The notes beneath the pieces were generated by a model that had not been told where the DNA came from, ran no database searches, and worked only from the letters and a program-made list of their open reading frames with translations. From Rhodospirillaceae bacterium (lineage in GTDB: Bacteria; Pseudomonadota; Alphaproteobacteria; SHVZ01), in the NCBI GenBank assembly GCA_016792585.1, contig JAEULB010000030.1, positions 1 through 64,000 of the forward strand: 64,000 bases of DNA, written 5' to 3'. A program made the translations under genes and the position numbers. This document shows positions 35,748 to 43,246 of the stretch, piece after piece (the first letter of the stretch is position 1; every line of letters begins with the position of its first letter).

Positions 35748-35783
35748 CCGTTAGGCAGGACCTCACAGCCGGAGGAAAGTGAC

Positions 35784-36881
35784 GTGAAAGCTCAATCGGT
35801 GGAGACGGCTATCTTGCGCCGGTCGAGGCGAGCGAGCACTTGCGGCGTGCGCGGGCGGCGCTGGACGGCTGGCGTCCCGTTGGCGACTCTGCTTGCTGCA
35901 TGCCTCGCCGCTGGCTCGGGATACGCCCAGACGTCGCTCGTGGTCTTCAGCACATTGGACATCGAGCAGATCGAGCCGTTTCGCAAGGCCTTCGAGGCGG
36001 ACAACCCCGACATCAAGGTCGTCCTGCAGCGGGACTCGACCGGTGTCGTCGCGGCCCGGGTCATGGCAGAGAAGCTGAATCCGTCGGCGGACGCGATCTG
36101 GGGGCTCGCGGTCACCAACATGATCCCCCTCGATCGTGAGGGCGTCCTGATGCCTTATTCCCCCAAGGACCTGGAGAACATCAAGCCTAGCTTCCGTGAC
36201 CCGAAGAACCCGCCCAGCTGGGTCGGCATGGACGGTTGGGCAAGCGCGATCTGCTTCAACACGGTTGAAGCCGCCAAGCAGACGCTTGAACGACCGATCT
36301 CGTGGTACGACCTGCATGACCCCAAGTACAAGGGTCGCATCGTCATGCCGCACCCCGCTTCATCCGGGACTGGATTCTTCGCTGTATCAGCTTGGATTCA
36401 GACGTTCGGTGAAGCGAAGGCTTGGGAGTTCATGGACAAGCTTGATCAGAACATCGCGACCTACGTCCATTCGGGAACCCAACCATGCCGCATGGCCGGA
36501 ACCGGCGAGTTCCCGATCGGGATCTCCTCGGAGGTCTCATATCTGAATGTGAAGGCCAGCGGCGCCCCGGTCGAAGTGCTGCTCATGAAAGAGGGGGGTG
36601 GCTGGGACATGGATGCCACGGCCATCATCAAGGGCGCAAGGAACGTCGATGCCGCCCGCCGACTCGCCGACTGGGCAGCCAGCCGGAAGGCGAACGAACT
36701 CTACGCGAGGCACCTCGGTATCGTCGCCGTGAAGGGGATCTCCACCACCCAGCCGAATTACCCTCCGGGAGTAGAAGCGTCCCTGATCAAAAACGACTTC
36801 GCCTGGGCGGCCGACAATCGAACCCGCATCCTCGCCGAGTGGCAGCGTCGATATGAGGGAAAGGCTGCGAAGCGGAATTGA
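35784..36881 (+). CDS. ABC transporter substrate-binding protein, PhnS (2-aminoethylphosphonate)-like
   Basis: A 365-residue periplasmic binding protein of the SBP_bac_6/iron-phosphonate group. A basic leader and signal peptide (VPLATLLAACLAAGSGYA-Q) are followed by VVFSTLDIEQIEPFRKAFEA, DSTGVVAARVMAEKLNP, WVGMDGWASAICFNTVEA, MPHPASSGTGFFAVSAW and YVHSGTQPCRMAGTGEFPIG. These match putative 2-aminoethylphosphonate-binding proteins (PhnS) from memory of the family. The GTG start has GGAGG upstream. No permease or ATPase gene is adjacent, so it is an orphan. Base use is less GC-biased than in neighbours. Confidence 0.8.
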   Translation: MKAQSVETAILRRSRRASTCGVRGRRWTAGVPLATLLAACLAAGSGYAQTSLVVFSTLDIEQIEPFRKAFEADNPDIKVVLQRDSTGVVAARVMAEKLNPSADAIWGLAVTNMIPLDREGVLMPYSPKDLENIKPSFRDPKNPPSWVGMDGWASAICFNTVEAAKQTLERPISWYDLHDPKYKGRIVMPHPASSGTGFFAVSAWIQTFGEAKAWEFMDKLDQNIATYVHSGTQPCRMAGTGEFPIGISSEVSYLNVKASGAPVEVLLMKEGGGWDMDATAIIKGARNVDAARRLADWAASRKANELYARHLGIVAVKGISTTQPNYPPGVEASLIKNDFAWAADNRTRILAEWQRRYEGKAAKRN

Positions 36882-37097
36882 GGGACAAGAGTCCTTATCC
36901 TAAGGACCGTACCGTGACCCCAATCGTGTCGCTTCATCCTCGGGGCGAGATCGCACGCAGCTGACTTTCGGCAGGTCGGCCCTTGAGCAAGCCAGCGTGA
37001 GACTCGCCTCTCTGCTCCCATCCTGCTTCCACGAGCATCATGGTCGTGGTCCGTTCGCAAGAACACGAGGAGGCTCTATCTTTTTGATTTAGTTAGC
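36882..37097. other. Non-coding stretch at the right end of the island
   Basis: About 216 bp between the binding-protein gene and tRNA-Leu. I see no credible ORF or RNA structure. It ends in an AT-rich run (TTTTTGATTTAGTTAGC) just before the tRNA 3' end. Confidence 0.5.
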
Positions 37098-37112
37098 TGG
37101 TGCCCGCTCCCG
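37098..37112 (+). repeat. Right copy of 15-bp direct repeat (candidate attR, tRNA-Leu 3' end)
   Basis: TGGTGCCCGCTCCCG, the complement of the tRNA-Leu 3' acceptor strand, CCA and first T-stem bases. It is identical to 31910-31924. Confidence 0.65.
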
Positions 37113-37184
37113 GACTTGAACCGGGACGGCCTTTTAGGCCTACGGATTTTAAGTCCGTTGCGTCTACCGTTCCGCCAAGCGGGC
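37098..37184 (-). tRNA. tRNA-Leu (anticodon UAA)
   Basis: The 87-nt minus-strand sequence folds as a class II tRNA. The 7-bp acceptor stem is GCCCGCT/AGCGGGC, the D-arm is followed by anticodon stem ACGGA/TCCGT with loop CTTAAAA (anticodon TAA), then a long variable arm (GGCC...GGCC) and a T-arm with GTTCAAGTC. The CCA is encoded. The 3' end is also the right border of the island. Confidence 0.95.
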
Positions 37185-37251
37185 GCCGGCGGCGAGGCTA
37201 TAGGCTGAGGGCGGCGATGTCACGGCGGCGGTCGGCCTCCATATTCGGGAC

Positions 37252-37914
37252 ATGAAAAGATCGAAAGCGACATCTGGCGATCTGTTCGCCGTGCCGCGCA
37301 GCGAGCGCGAAGCGATCGCGGAGGGTGCCTGGCTGCTGCCGGGGTTCGCGCTCGGCGTCGCGGACGATCTGCTCGCGGCGATCTTGCAGGTCGCGACGGC
37401 GGCGCCGTTCCGGAACATGGTCACGCCTGGCGGCTTCAGGATGTCGGTCGCGATGACCAATTGCGGCGAGGCCGGCTGGGTCACCGACCGGAAGGGCTAT
37501 CGCTATCAGCCGGTCGACCCCGAGACAGGCTTTCCCTGGCCAGCGATGCCGGCGGCGTTCCTCGATCTCGCCGCGCGTGCCGCAGAGGCTGCCGGCTTCG
37601 GCGGCTTCCGCCCCGATGCCTGCCTGATCAACCGCTACGAGCCCGGCACGCGGCTGACGCTGCACCAGGACCGGAACGAGCGCGACTTCGCGCAGCCGAT
37701 CGTCTCGGTCTCGCTCGGCATTCCGGCGACCTTCCTGTTCGGCGGCGACGAGCGAAAGGACCGGCCGAAGCGGGTGCCGGTCGAGCATGGCGACGTCGTC
37801 GTCTGGGGCGGGCCGGCCAGGCTCGCTTTCCACGGCGTCGCCGAGCTTGCCGAGGCCGAGCATTCGGCGACCGGCCGGCGCCGCTACAACATCACGCTGA
37901 GGAAAGCGCTTTAG
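37252..37914 (+). CDS. alkB: DNA oxidative demethylase AlkB
   Basis: A 220-residue Fe(II)/2-oxoglutarate dioxygenase that repairs 1-methyladenine and 3-methylcytosine. The iron-binding HxD is in LTLHQDRNERDF, the distal His in LAFHGV, and the 2-oxoglutarate/substrate Arg set in GRRRYNITLRK. The conserved CLINRYEPGTRL and IVSVSLGIPATFLFGG are present. Length is normal. Its stop codon overlaps the convergent ferritin-like gene by a few bases. Confidence 0.94.
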   Translation: MKRSKATSGDLFAVPRSEREAIAEGAWLLPGFALGVADDLLAAILQVATAAPFRNMVTPGGFRMSVAMTNCGEAGWVTDRKGYRYQPVDPETGFPWPAMPAAFLDLAARAAEAAGFGGFRPDACLINRYEPGTRLTLHQDRNERDFAQPIVSVSLGIPATFLFGGDERKDRPKRVPVEHGDVVVWGGPARLAFHGVAELAEAEHSATGRRRYNITLRKAL

Positions 37915-38453
37915 GAAATAAAGGGCGCGGCGATCGGTGGCTGGCCGATCGCCGCGCGAAGGATCGCCCAGTGCTGGGTCTCCGCACCCATGATCGAGGC
38001 CGCCGCCTTGGCGAGGTCGCGGTTCTGGAACACCGGCACGGTCGAGAGATAGGCGCTGGCCGCCCCCTTCTCGAGCTCGGCGGCGAAGGTGAGGATCGCG
38101 GTCTGGTCGGTCAGCCGGTCGGTACGGAAGCCGTACTCCTTGACCTCCTTCGCCTCGGCCGGACGGCCGCCGAGGCCGCGGATCGTGCGGTCGAGGACCT
38201 TCGCGTGCTCGCGATGGTCGTTCTGAAAGGCGACCGCGACCTGGAGGACCGCCGGCTGCAGCAGCTTGGAGTCGGCGCCGAGCTGGTATGCCGCGATCGC
38301 CTCGTATTCGAGGCCGAGCGCCACATTCAGCAGGTCGACATCCGACTGGCGCGGCGGCGCGCTCGCGGTCTTCGTCTCGGCCGAGCTGCAGCCCGCCAGC
38401 ATCGCGAAGGCGGCGACCGACAACGTCGCACGCCGGGTGGTCATCAAGGTCAT
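37911..38453 (-). CDS. Ferritin-like domain lipoprotein
   Basis: A 180-residue exported protein. The signal peptide ends in a lipobox (AMLAGCSSA), so it is probably a lipoprotein. The mature part is a four-helix ferritin-like (DUF4439/Dps-like) domain with E and H pairs in ALGLEYEAIAAYQLGAD, NDHREHAKVLDRTI, FAAELEKGAASAYLS and MGAETQHWAILRAA, which could form a di-iron site. The function is not known. Confidence 0.75.
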   Translation of the reverse strand: MTLMTTRRATLSVAAFAMLAGCSSAETKTASAPPRQSDVDLLNVALGLEYEAIAAYQLGADSKLLQPAVLQVAVAFQNDHREHAKVLDRTIRGLGGRPAEAKEVKEYGFRTDRLTDQTAILTFAAELEKGAASAYLSTVPVFQNRDLAKAAASIMGAETQHWAILRAAIGQPPIAAPFIS

Positions 38454-38491
38454 CTCACTTCTCCAGCCGCCGGAAAGGGCCTCAGGAACTT

Positions 38492-39247
38492 CTACGCCGC
38501 CTGCTCCTCGCGCGGATCACCGCCGAGGTTCCGAATCATCGCCTTCAGCTCTTCGGTCACCTCGGCCAGACGCCCGGCATCGGTGCCGCGCGAGACCAGG
38601 CTGACGCCGAAGCCTCCGGCGCGGAAATACGGATAGCTGCCGATCTCGATGTCGGGGAACCGCGCCTGGATCGCCGTCAGGTCCTTGGCGATCGCCCCCT
38701 CGCCGAGCGCGCAGGTGACGGAGCGGCTCAGCACCGGCGCGCCGTGGCGGAGCTTCCCCTTGATGCCATCGAACATCGCCCGCATCACCAGCGGCACGCC
38801 GGCGAGCACGAAGACGTTCTCCATCTGGAAGCCCGGCGCGCGGCTGACCGGGTTCTCCACCAGGGTCGCCCCGTCCGGCACATGCGCCATCCGAAGCCGC
38901 GCCTCGTTGAGGAAGCCCGGCGGGTAATGCGCCTGCAGCACGCGCACCGCCTCCGGATCGAGCCGCAGCCTCACGCCGAAGGCCTTGGCGACGCATTCGG
39001 ACGTGATGTCGTCGTGGGTCGGCCCGATGCCGCCGGTGGTGAAGACATAGGTCACGCGGGCGCGAAGCTCGTTGACGGTGGCGACGATCGCCGCCTCGTC
39101 GTCGCGGATCACCCGCGTCTCGACGAGCTTGATGCCGATCTCGCCGAGTCCCGTCGCGAGATAGGCCAGGTTGGCATCCTGGGTGCGGCCCGAGAGGATC
39201 TCGTTGCCGATGATGACGATGGCGGCGGTGATGGTCTGGTCGGTCAT
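38492..39247 (-). CDS. CinA-like / MoaB-MogA-fold molybdopterin-binding protein
   Basis: A 251-residue protein with the MoCF_biosynth fold of CinA N-terminal domains (IIGNEILSGRTQDANLAYLA, VFTTGGIGPTHDDITSE, NVFVLAGVPLVMRAMFDG). The C-terminal nicotinamide-nucleotide deamidase domain of full CinA is absent, so this is the single-domain form common in alphaproteobacteria. The activity is uncertain (pterin or ADP-ribose pyrophosphatase-like). It is divergent from sfsA. Confidence 0.85.
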   Translation of the reverse strand: MTDQTITAAIVIIGNEILSGRTQDANLAYLATGLGEIGIKLVETRVIRDDEAAIVATVNELRARVTYVFTTGGIGPTHDDITSECVAKAFGVRLRLDPEAVRVLQAHYPPGFLNEARLRMAHVPDGATLVENPVSRAPGFQMENVFVLAGVPLVMRAMFDGIKGKLRHGAPVLSRSVTCALGEGAIAKDLTAIQARFPDIEIGSYPYFRAGGFGVSLVSRGTDAGRLAEVTEELKAMIRNLGGDPREEQAA

Positions 39248-39332
39248 GGGTCGGGCGATCTTAGCCGAGGCCAGTCACTTGGACACGCCATCCCTTGAAC
39301 ACGGGAACCGCCGCTCCCAGGTTCGCTGCCCC

Positions 39333-40016
39333 ATGCGTTTCGATCCGCCGCTGATCCGGGGCGTGCTCGCCCGCCGCTACAAGCGCTTCCTCGCGGATGT
39401 CGAGATCGGCGGGCGGATCGAGACGGTCCATTGCCCGAACCCGGGCGCGATGCTCGGCCTCGGCGGGCCGGGATCGGAAGTCTGGGTCAACCGCTTGTCC
39501 AACCCCAACCGCAAGCTGCCGCTGACGCTTGAGCTGGTCCGGGTCGACGATCACCTGGTCGGGGTCAATACCGGGCACCCGAACGGCCTGGTCGACGAGG
39601 CGCTCCGGGCCGGCACCCTGCCGGAGCTTGCCGGCTACGACGCGATCCGCCGCGAGGTCCGCTACGGGAAATCGAGCCGGATCGACTTTCTGCTGAACGT
39701 GCATCTAAGGCGCCCCGACGGGCCCAACCCCGGGGCCGCCGAGTTCCCGGACTCCGTCACCGCCCGGGGCGCCAAGCACCTTGGAGAGCTTGCCGAGGTG
39801 GCCCGGGCCGGCGGCCGGGCGGTCATGGTCTATATGGGCCAGCGCGGCGATTGCGATCGTTTCGCCCTTGCCCGGGACATCGATCCTGCCTACGTCCAGG
39901 CGATGACCCTGGCCAGGGCGGCCGGGGTCGAGGCGCTGTGCTATACTTGCGCCGTAACCACGGACGGAATTCGCCTGGCAGCGCCGCTGCCGCTGGCGCT
40001 CGACGGAAAGCACTGA
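39333..40016 (+). CDS. sfsA: SfsA-family protein lacking the conserved E-x-K segment
   Basis: A 227-residue SfsA (sugar fermentation stimulation) homologue: RRYKRFLADVEIGG with the nucleic-acid-binding OB-like start, CPNPGAMLGLG, GVNTGHPNGLVDEAL, GYDAIRREVRYGKSSRIDFL and AEFPDSVTARGAKHLGEL. Compared with family members, ~14 residues are missing between RIDFLL (residue 121) and NVHLRRPDG. That is the place of the invariant (Y)(V/I)EVK strand that completes the PD-(D/E)xK nuclease-like site. The frame is intact. The start at 39333 matches the family N-terminus. The stop overlaps map (TGATG). Confidence 0.85.
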   Translation: MRFDPPLIRGVLARRYKRFLADVEIGGRIETVHCPNPGAMLGLGGPGSEVWVNRLSNPNRKLPLTLELVRVDDHLVGVNTGHPNGLVDEALRAGTLPELAGYDAIRREVRYGKSSRIDFLLNVHLRRPDGPNPGAAEFPDSVTARGAKHLGELAEVARAGGRAVMVYMGQRGDCDRFALARDIDPAYVQAMTLARAAGVEALCYTCAVTTDGIRLAAPLPLALDGKH

Positions 40017-40849
40017 TGTACCAGCAACAAATCGATCACCCCCGGCGGCGGGACGAGGAAACCGCCCGCATCCACGGGCCCGAAGACTTCGACGGGATGC
40101 GCCGCGCCGGCCGGCTTGCGGCGGAGACGCTCGACTTCATCGCCCCCCATGTCCGCCCCGGGATCTCCACCGGCGAGCTCGACCGGCTCTGCCACGGCTT
40201 CATCCTCGATCATGGCGCGACCCCGGCCCCGCTCGGGTACAAGGGCTTCCCCAAGTCGATCTGCACCTCGGTCAACCACGTCGTCTGCCACGGCATTCCG
40301 GACGACAAGAAGACCCTGATCGACGGCGACGCGCTCAACATCGACGTGACCGTGATCCTGGACGGCTGGCACGGCGACACCTCGCGCATGTTCGGCGTGG
40401 GCCAGGTCGGGGTGAAGGCGAAGAAGCTGATCGATGTCACCTACGAGGCGATGATGCGCGGCATCGCGGCCGTGAAGCCGGGCGCCACGCTCGGCGACAT
40501 CGGGCACGCGATCCAGGCCTATGCCGAAGCCAACCGCTTCTCGGTGGTGCGCGACTTCTGCGGCCACGGGCTCGGGCGCATCTTCCACGAGCCGCCGAGC
40601 GTGCTGCACTACGGCCGCGCCGGCGACGGCATGGTGCTCAAGGAAGGCATGTTCTTCACCGTCGAGCCGATGATCAACGCCGGCCGCTACGAGGTGAAGG
40701 TGCTGGCCGACGGCTGGACCGCGGTTACCCGCGACAAGAGCCTCTCGGCCCAGTTCGAGCATTCGGTCGGCGTGACCAAGGACGGCGTCGAGATCTTCAC
40801 GACGTCGCCCCAGGGCCTGCACCAGCCGCCCTATGACCGAGCCGGCTGA
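40016..40849 (+). CDS. map: Methionine aminopeptidase, type I
   Basis: A 277-residue metallopeptidase that removes the initiator Met. The metal ligands are in LNIDVTVILDGWHGDTSRMF (two Asp), FCGHGLGRIFHEPP (His), FFTVEPMI (Glu) and SAQFEHSVGVT (Glu). The start is coupled to the sfsA stop, and the 3' end overlaps radC by 17 nt. Confidence 0.95.
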   Translation: MYQQQIDHPRRRDEETARIHGPEDFDGMRRAGRLAAETLDFIAPHVRPGISTGELDRLCHGFILDHGATPAPLGYKGFPKSICTSVNHVVCHGIPDDKKTLIDGDALNIDVTVILDGWHGDTSRMFGVGQVGVKAKKLIDVTYEAMMRGIAAVKPGATLGDIGHAIQAYAEANRFSVVRDFCGHGLGRIFHEPPSVLHYGRAGDGMVLKEGMFFTVEPMINAGRYEVKVLADGWTAVTRDKSLSAQFEHSVGVTKDGVEIFTTSPQGLHQPPYDRAG

Positions 40850-41540
40850 TCCGGCTGCGGCAGAGGCAGCGCCTCACTATCTCGGCCACCGTCAGCGGCT
40901 GCGCGAACGCCTGCTCAGCATCGGCGGCGAGCAGATGCAGGACTACGAGCTGCTGGAGCTCGTGCTGACCCTGGCGATTCCGCGCCGCGACGTGAAGCCG
41001 CTGGCGAAGGCCCTGATCGACCATTTCGGCAGCTTCGCCGGCGTCATCGCCGCCGACCAGTCGGCGCTGGAGAACGTCAAGGGCATGGGCGAGGGCGCCG
41101 TCGCCGCGCTCAAGGTGATCGAGGCCGCCGCCGTGCGCCTCGCGCGCGAAGAAATCTCCGACAAGCCGCTGATCGGCTCCTGGAACCGGCTTCTCGACTA
41201 TTGCCGCACCAGCATGGGACGCGCGCAGACCGAGCAGTTCCGCGTGCTGTTCCTCGACCGCAAGAACCGGCTGATCAAGGACGAGGTGCAGCAGACCGGC
41301 ACCGTCGACCACACGCCGGTCTATCCGCGCGAGATCATGAAGCGCGCGCTGGAGCTCGGCGCCAGCGCCCTGATCCTGGTGCACAACCATCCGTCGGGCG
41401 ATCCGACGCCGAGCCGCGCCGACATCGAGATCACCAAGGACGTGCAGAAGGCCGCGCAGGCGCTCGGCGTCCAGGTGCACGACCACCTGATCATCGGCCG
41501 CTCCGGCCATACCAGCTTCAAGAGCCAGGGCCTGCTGTGA
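40833..41540 (+). CDS. radC: RadC/YeeS-type JAB domain protein
   Basis: A 235-residue RadC family protein. An N-terminal helix-hairpin-helix (DHFGSFAGVIAADQSALENVKG) is followed by a JAB/MPN+ domain with the metal motif in LILVHNHPSGDPTPSRADI. Despite its old name, a DNA-repair role is not established. The start lies inside the map 3' end. Confidence 0.93.
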   Translation: MTEPADPAAAEAAPHYLGHRQRLRERLLSIGGEQMQDYELLELVLTLAIPRRDVKPLAKALIDHFGSFAGVIAADQSALENVKGMGEGAVAALKVIEAAAVRLAREEISDKPLIGSWNRLLDYCRTSMGRAQTEQFRVLFLDRKNRLIKDEVQQTGTVDHTPVYPREIMKRALELGASALILVHNHPSGDPTPSRADIEITKDVQKAAQALGVQVHDHLIIGRSGHTSFKSQGLL

Positions 41541-41557
41541 GGAGGGGCTGGTTCCGG

Positions 41558-41752
41558 ATGCTCAGGAGCCGGATCGAGGCGGTCGAGGCGGTCGAGGCCG
41601 AGACCAGCCATACCTTCTCCCGCCACACGCACGAGACTTTCGGCATCGGCGTCTGTCTTGTCGACGTGCTCGCAACCGAGCTCGGCGCGGCCTGGCAGGC
41701 ACCTTTCGCGACCGCGATATTGGACTCGTCCCAGCCCCGCTTCGGGTTCTAG
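41558..41752 (+). pseudogene. AraC-family regulator N-terminal remnant
   Basis: A 64-codon open frame just after radC begins MLRSRIEAVEAVEAETSHTF and continues SRHTHETFGIGV. This is the start of the cupin-like ligand domain of AraC regulators (xRHTHDxFGIGV). The following residues lose the similarity, and there is no HTH domain before the stop codon. A decayed gene fragment. Confidence 0.5.
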
Positions 41753-41762
41753 TCTCCGGCGC

Positions 41763-42521
41763 ATGCTGGTCCTCAAGCTGGCGCTGTCGCCGGCGCTGAT
41801 CCTGATCGCGAGCCTGGCCGCCCGCCGCTGGGGTGCGCTGGTCGCCGGGTGGATCGCCGGATTCCCGCTGACTTCGGGGCCCGTCTCGATCTTCCTCGCG
41901 GTCGAGCAGAGCCCGACCTTCGCCGCGGCGGCAGCCGAGGCGACGCTGGTCGGCGTGATCGCGATGGTCGCCTTCTGCCTCGCCTACGCGAAGCTGGCGC
42001 CGAGCCGGGGCGTCCCCGCCTCGCTGGTCGGCGCCATCGCGGCGATGCTCGCGACGACGGCGCTCCTGCTGGCGCTCGATCCGTCGCTGCCGGCGACCCT
42101 CGTCCTGCTGCTCGCGACCACGACCTTCTCGCTCGCCGCGATCCCGCGGTTGCCGCTTGCCGCACCGTCGGGAGATCCGCCCTGGTGGGACATCCCCGCG
42201 CGCATGGCAGTCGCGGTCGGTCTCGTCGTCGGCCTGACCGAGTTCGCCGATCTGCTCGGGCCCGAGCTCTCGGGCCTGATCTCGCCGATCCCGATCTTCG
42301 CCTCGGTGCTCGCGGTCTTCACCCATCGCCACGACGGCGGCAGCGCCGCGGCCGAGCTTCTCCGCGGCGTCATACTCGGCAGCTTTTCCTTCTCGACCTT
42401 CTTCCTTGTCGTGGCGCTCGGGCTCGATCGTTTCGGCCTCGTCGAGACCTATGCGCTCGCCACGGCGACCGCGACGGCCGTCAACGTGGCGACGCTGGCG
42501 CTCACTCGGCGGCGGACCTAG
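41763..42521 (+). CDS. Multi-spanning membrane protein of unknown function
   Basis: A 252-residue hydrophobic protein with about eight membrane segments (LKLALSPALILIASLAARRW, LVGVIAMVAFCLAYAKL, LVGAIAAMLATTALLLALD, MAVAVGLVVGLTEFADLLG, SFSTFFLVVALGLDRFGL). GWIAGFPLTSGPVSIFLAVEQ looks like a conserved transport-family loop, but I do not recognise the family. The 3' end overlaps the convergent VOC gene by about 20 nt. Confidence 0.7.
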   Translation: MLVLKLALSPALILIASLAARRWGALVAGWIAGFPLTSGPVSIFLAVEQSPTFAAAAAEATLVGVIAMVAFCLAYAKLAPSRGVPASLVGAIAAMLATTALLLALDPSLPATLVLLLATTTFSLAAIPRLPLAAPSGDPPWWDIPARMAVAVGLVVGLTEFADLLGPELSGLISPIPIFASVLAVFTHRHDGGSAAAELLRGVILGSFSFSTFFLVVALGLDRFGLVETYALATATATAVNVATLALTRRRT

Positions 42522-43008
42522 ATACCTCGTCGCGGCCTTTATAGGCACGCTCGAGCGCCGCGACGTCGATCTTAACCATCTTCAGCATGGCACGGAAGAC
42601 CCGGCGCGCCTTTTCCTTGTCCGGATCGGCGATCATCTTCGGCAGCACGCTCGGCACGATCTGCCAGGACATCCCGTACCTGTCCTTGAGCCAGCCGCAC
42701 TGCTCTTCCTTGCCGCCGTTCTTCAGCAGCTTGTCCCAAAGCCGGTCGACCTCGGCCTGGTCGGCGCAGTCGATGCTGAACGAGACGGCATAGCTGTGCT
42801 CGAACTTGACACCGCCGTTCAGCGCCTGGAAGCGCTGGCCCGCCAGCGTGAACTCGATCACCAGGACGGTGCCTTCCTTCCCGCCCGGCGAGTCCTCGAC
42901 GTTCTTCTGGATGTAGTCGATGTGCGAATTGGGCAGCAGCGAGACATAGAAGTTCACCGCCTCTTCCGCTTCGTCCTTGAACCACAAGCAGGGTGCGATC
43001 TTCGACAT
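42502..43008 (-). CDS. VOC-superfamily (PhnB-like) protein
   Basis: A 168-residue glyoxalase/VOC-fold protein of the PhnB-like 'putative 3-demethylubiquinone methyltransferase' group: PCLWFKDEAEEAVNFYVSLL, IEFTLAGQRFQALNGG, SFSIDCADQAEVDRLWDKLL and YGMSWQIVPSVLP. No methyltransferase motif is present, so that database name is misleading. The start at 43008 has GGAGAG upstream. The function is unknown. Confidence 0.82.
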   Translation of the reverse strand: MSKIAPCLWFKDEAEEAVNFYVSLLPNSHIDYIQKNVEDSPGGKEGTVLVIEFTLAGQRFQALNGGVKFEHSYAVSFSIDCADQAEVDRLWDKLLKNGGKEEQCGWLKDRYGMSWQIVPSVLPKMIADPDKEKARRVFRAMLKMVKIDVAALERAYKGRDEVSRSAAE

Positions 43009-43246
43009 TGGATCTCTCCGTCCAAGGGTTGTCCCCGGCATCTCCTTTCCCTAGTACCAGGACGGGCATGATTCCAGCGCCGCGTGAGCGCGCACCTCCT
43101 TTGTCACCGGGCGGTAACGGCGCGGCACGGGGCTTGCCCTCGCGCGCCTTTCGGGCCAAACAACTCCCTTCCGCACCTACCCGTTCAAGCCGTGCCGCAC
43201 CTCATCATCTTCGTCGGCTTCCTTTTCCTCGGCCTCCTGGTGAGCT

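Larger units (their letters stand above)
31910..37112. mobile_element. Candidate tRNA-Leu-integrated island remnant carrying metal-related secreted proteins
   Basis: About 5.2 kb bounded by the 15-bp direct repeat, with the right copy inside tRNA-Leu(UAA). Cargo in order: serine-recombinase remnant, Cys-rich secreted protein, His-loop beta-propeller, Met/His-rich peptidoglycan-binding protein, DUF2933-like truncated ORF, BNR propeller, orphan PhnS-like binding protein. All cargo reads rightward. No intact integrase is present, so the element is probably fixed. Serine recombinases do not normally target tRNA genes, so the original tyrosine integrase may have been lost. Confidence 0.5.
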
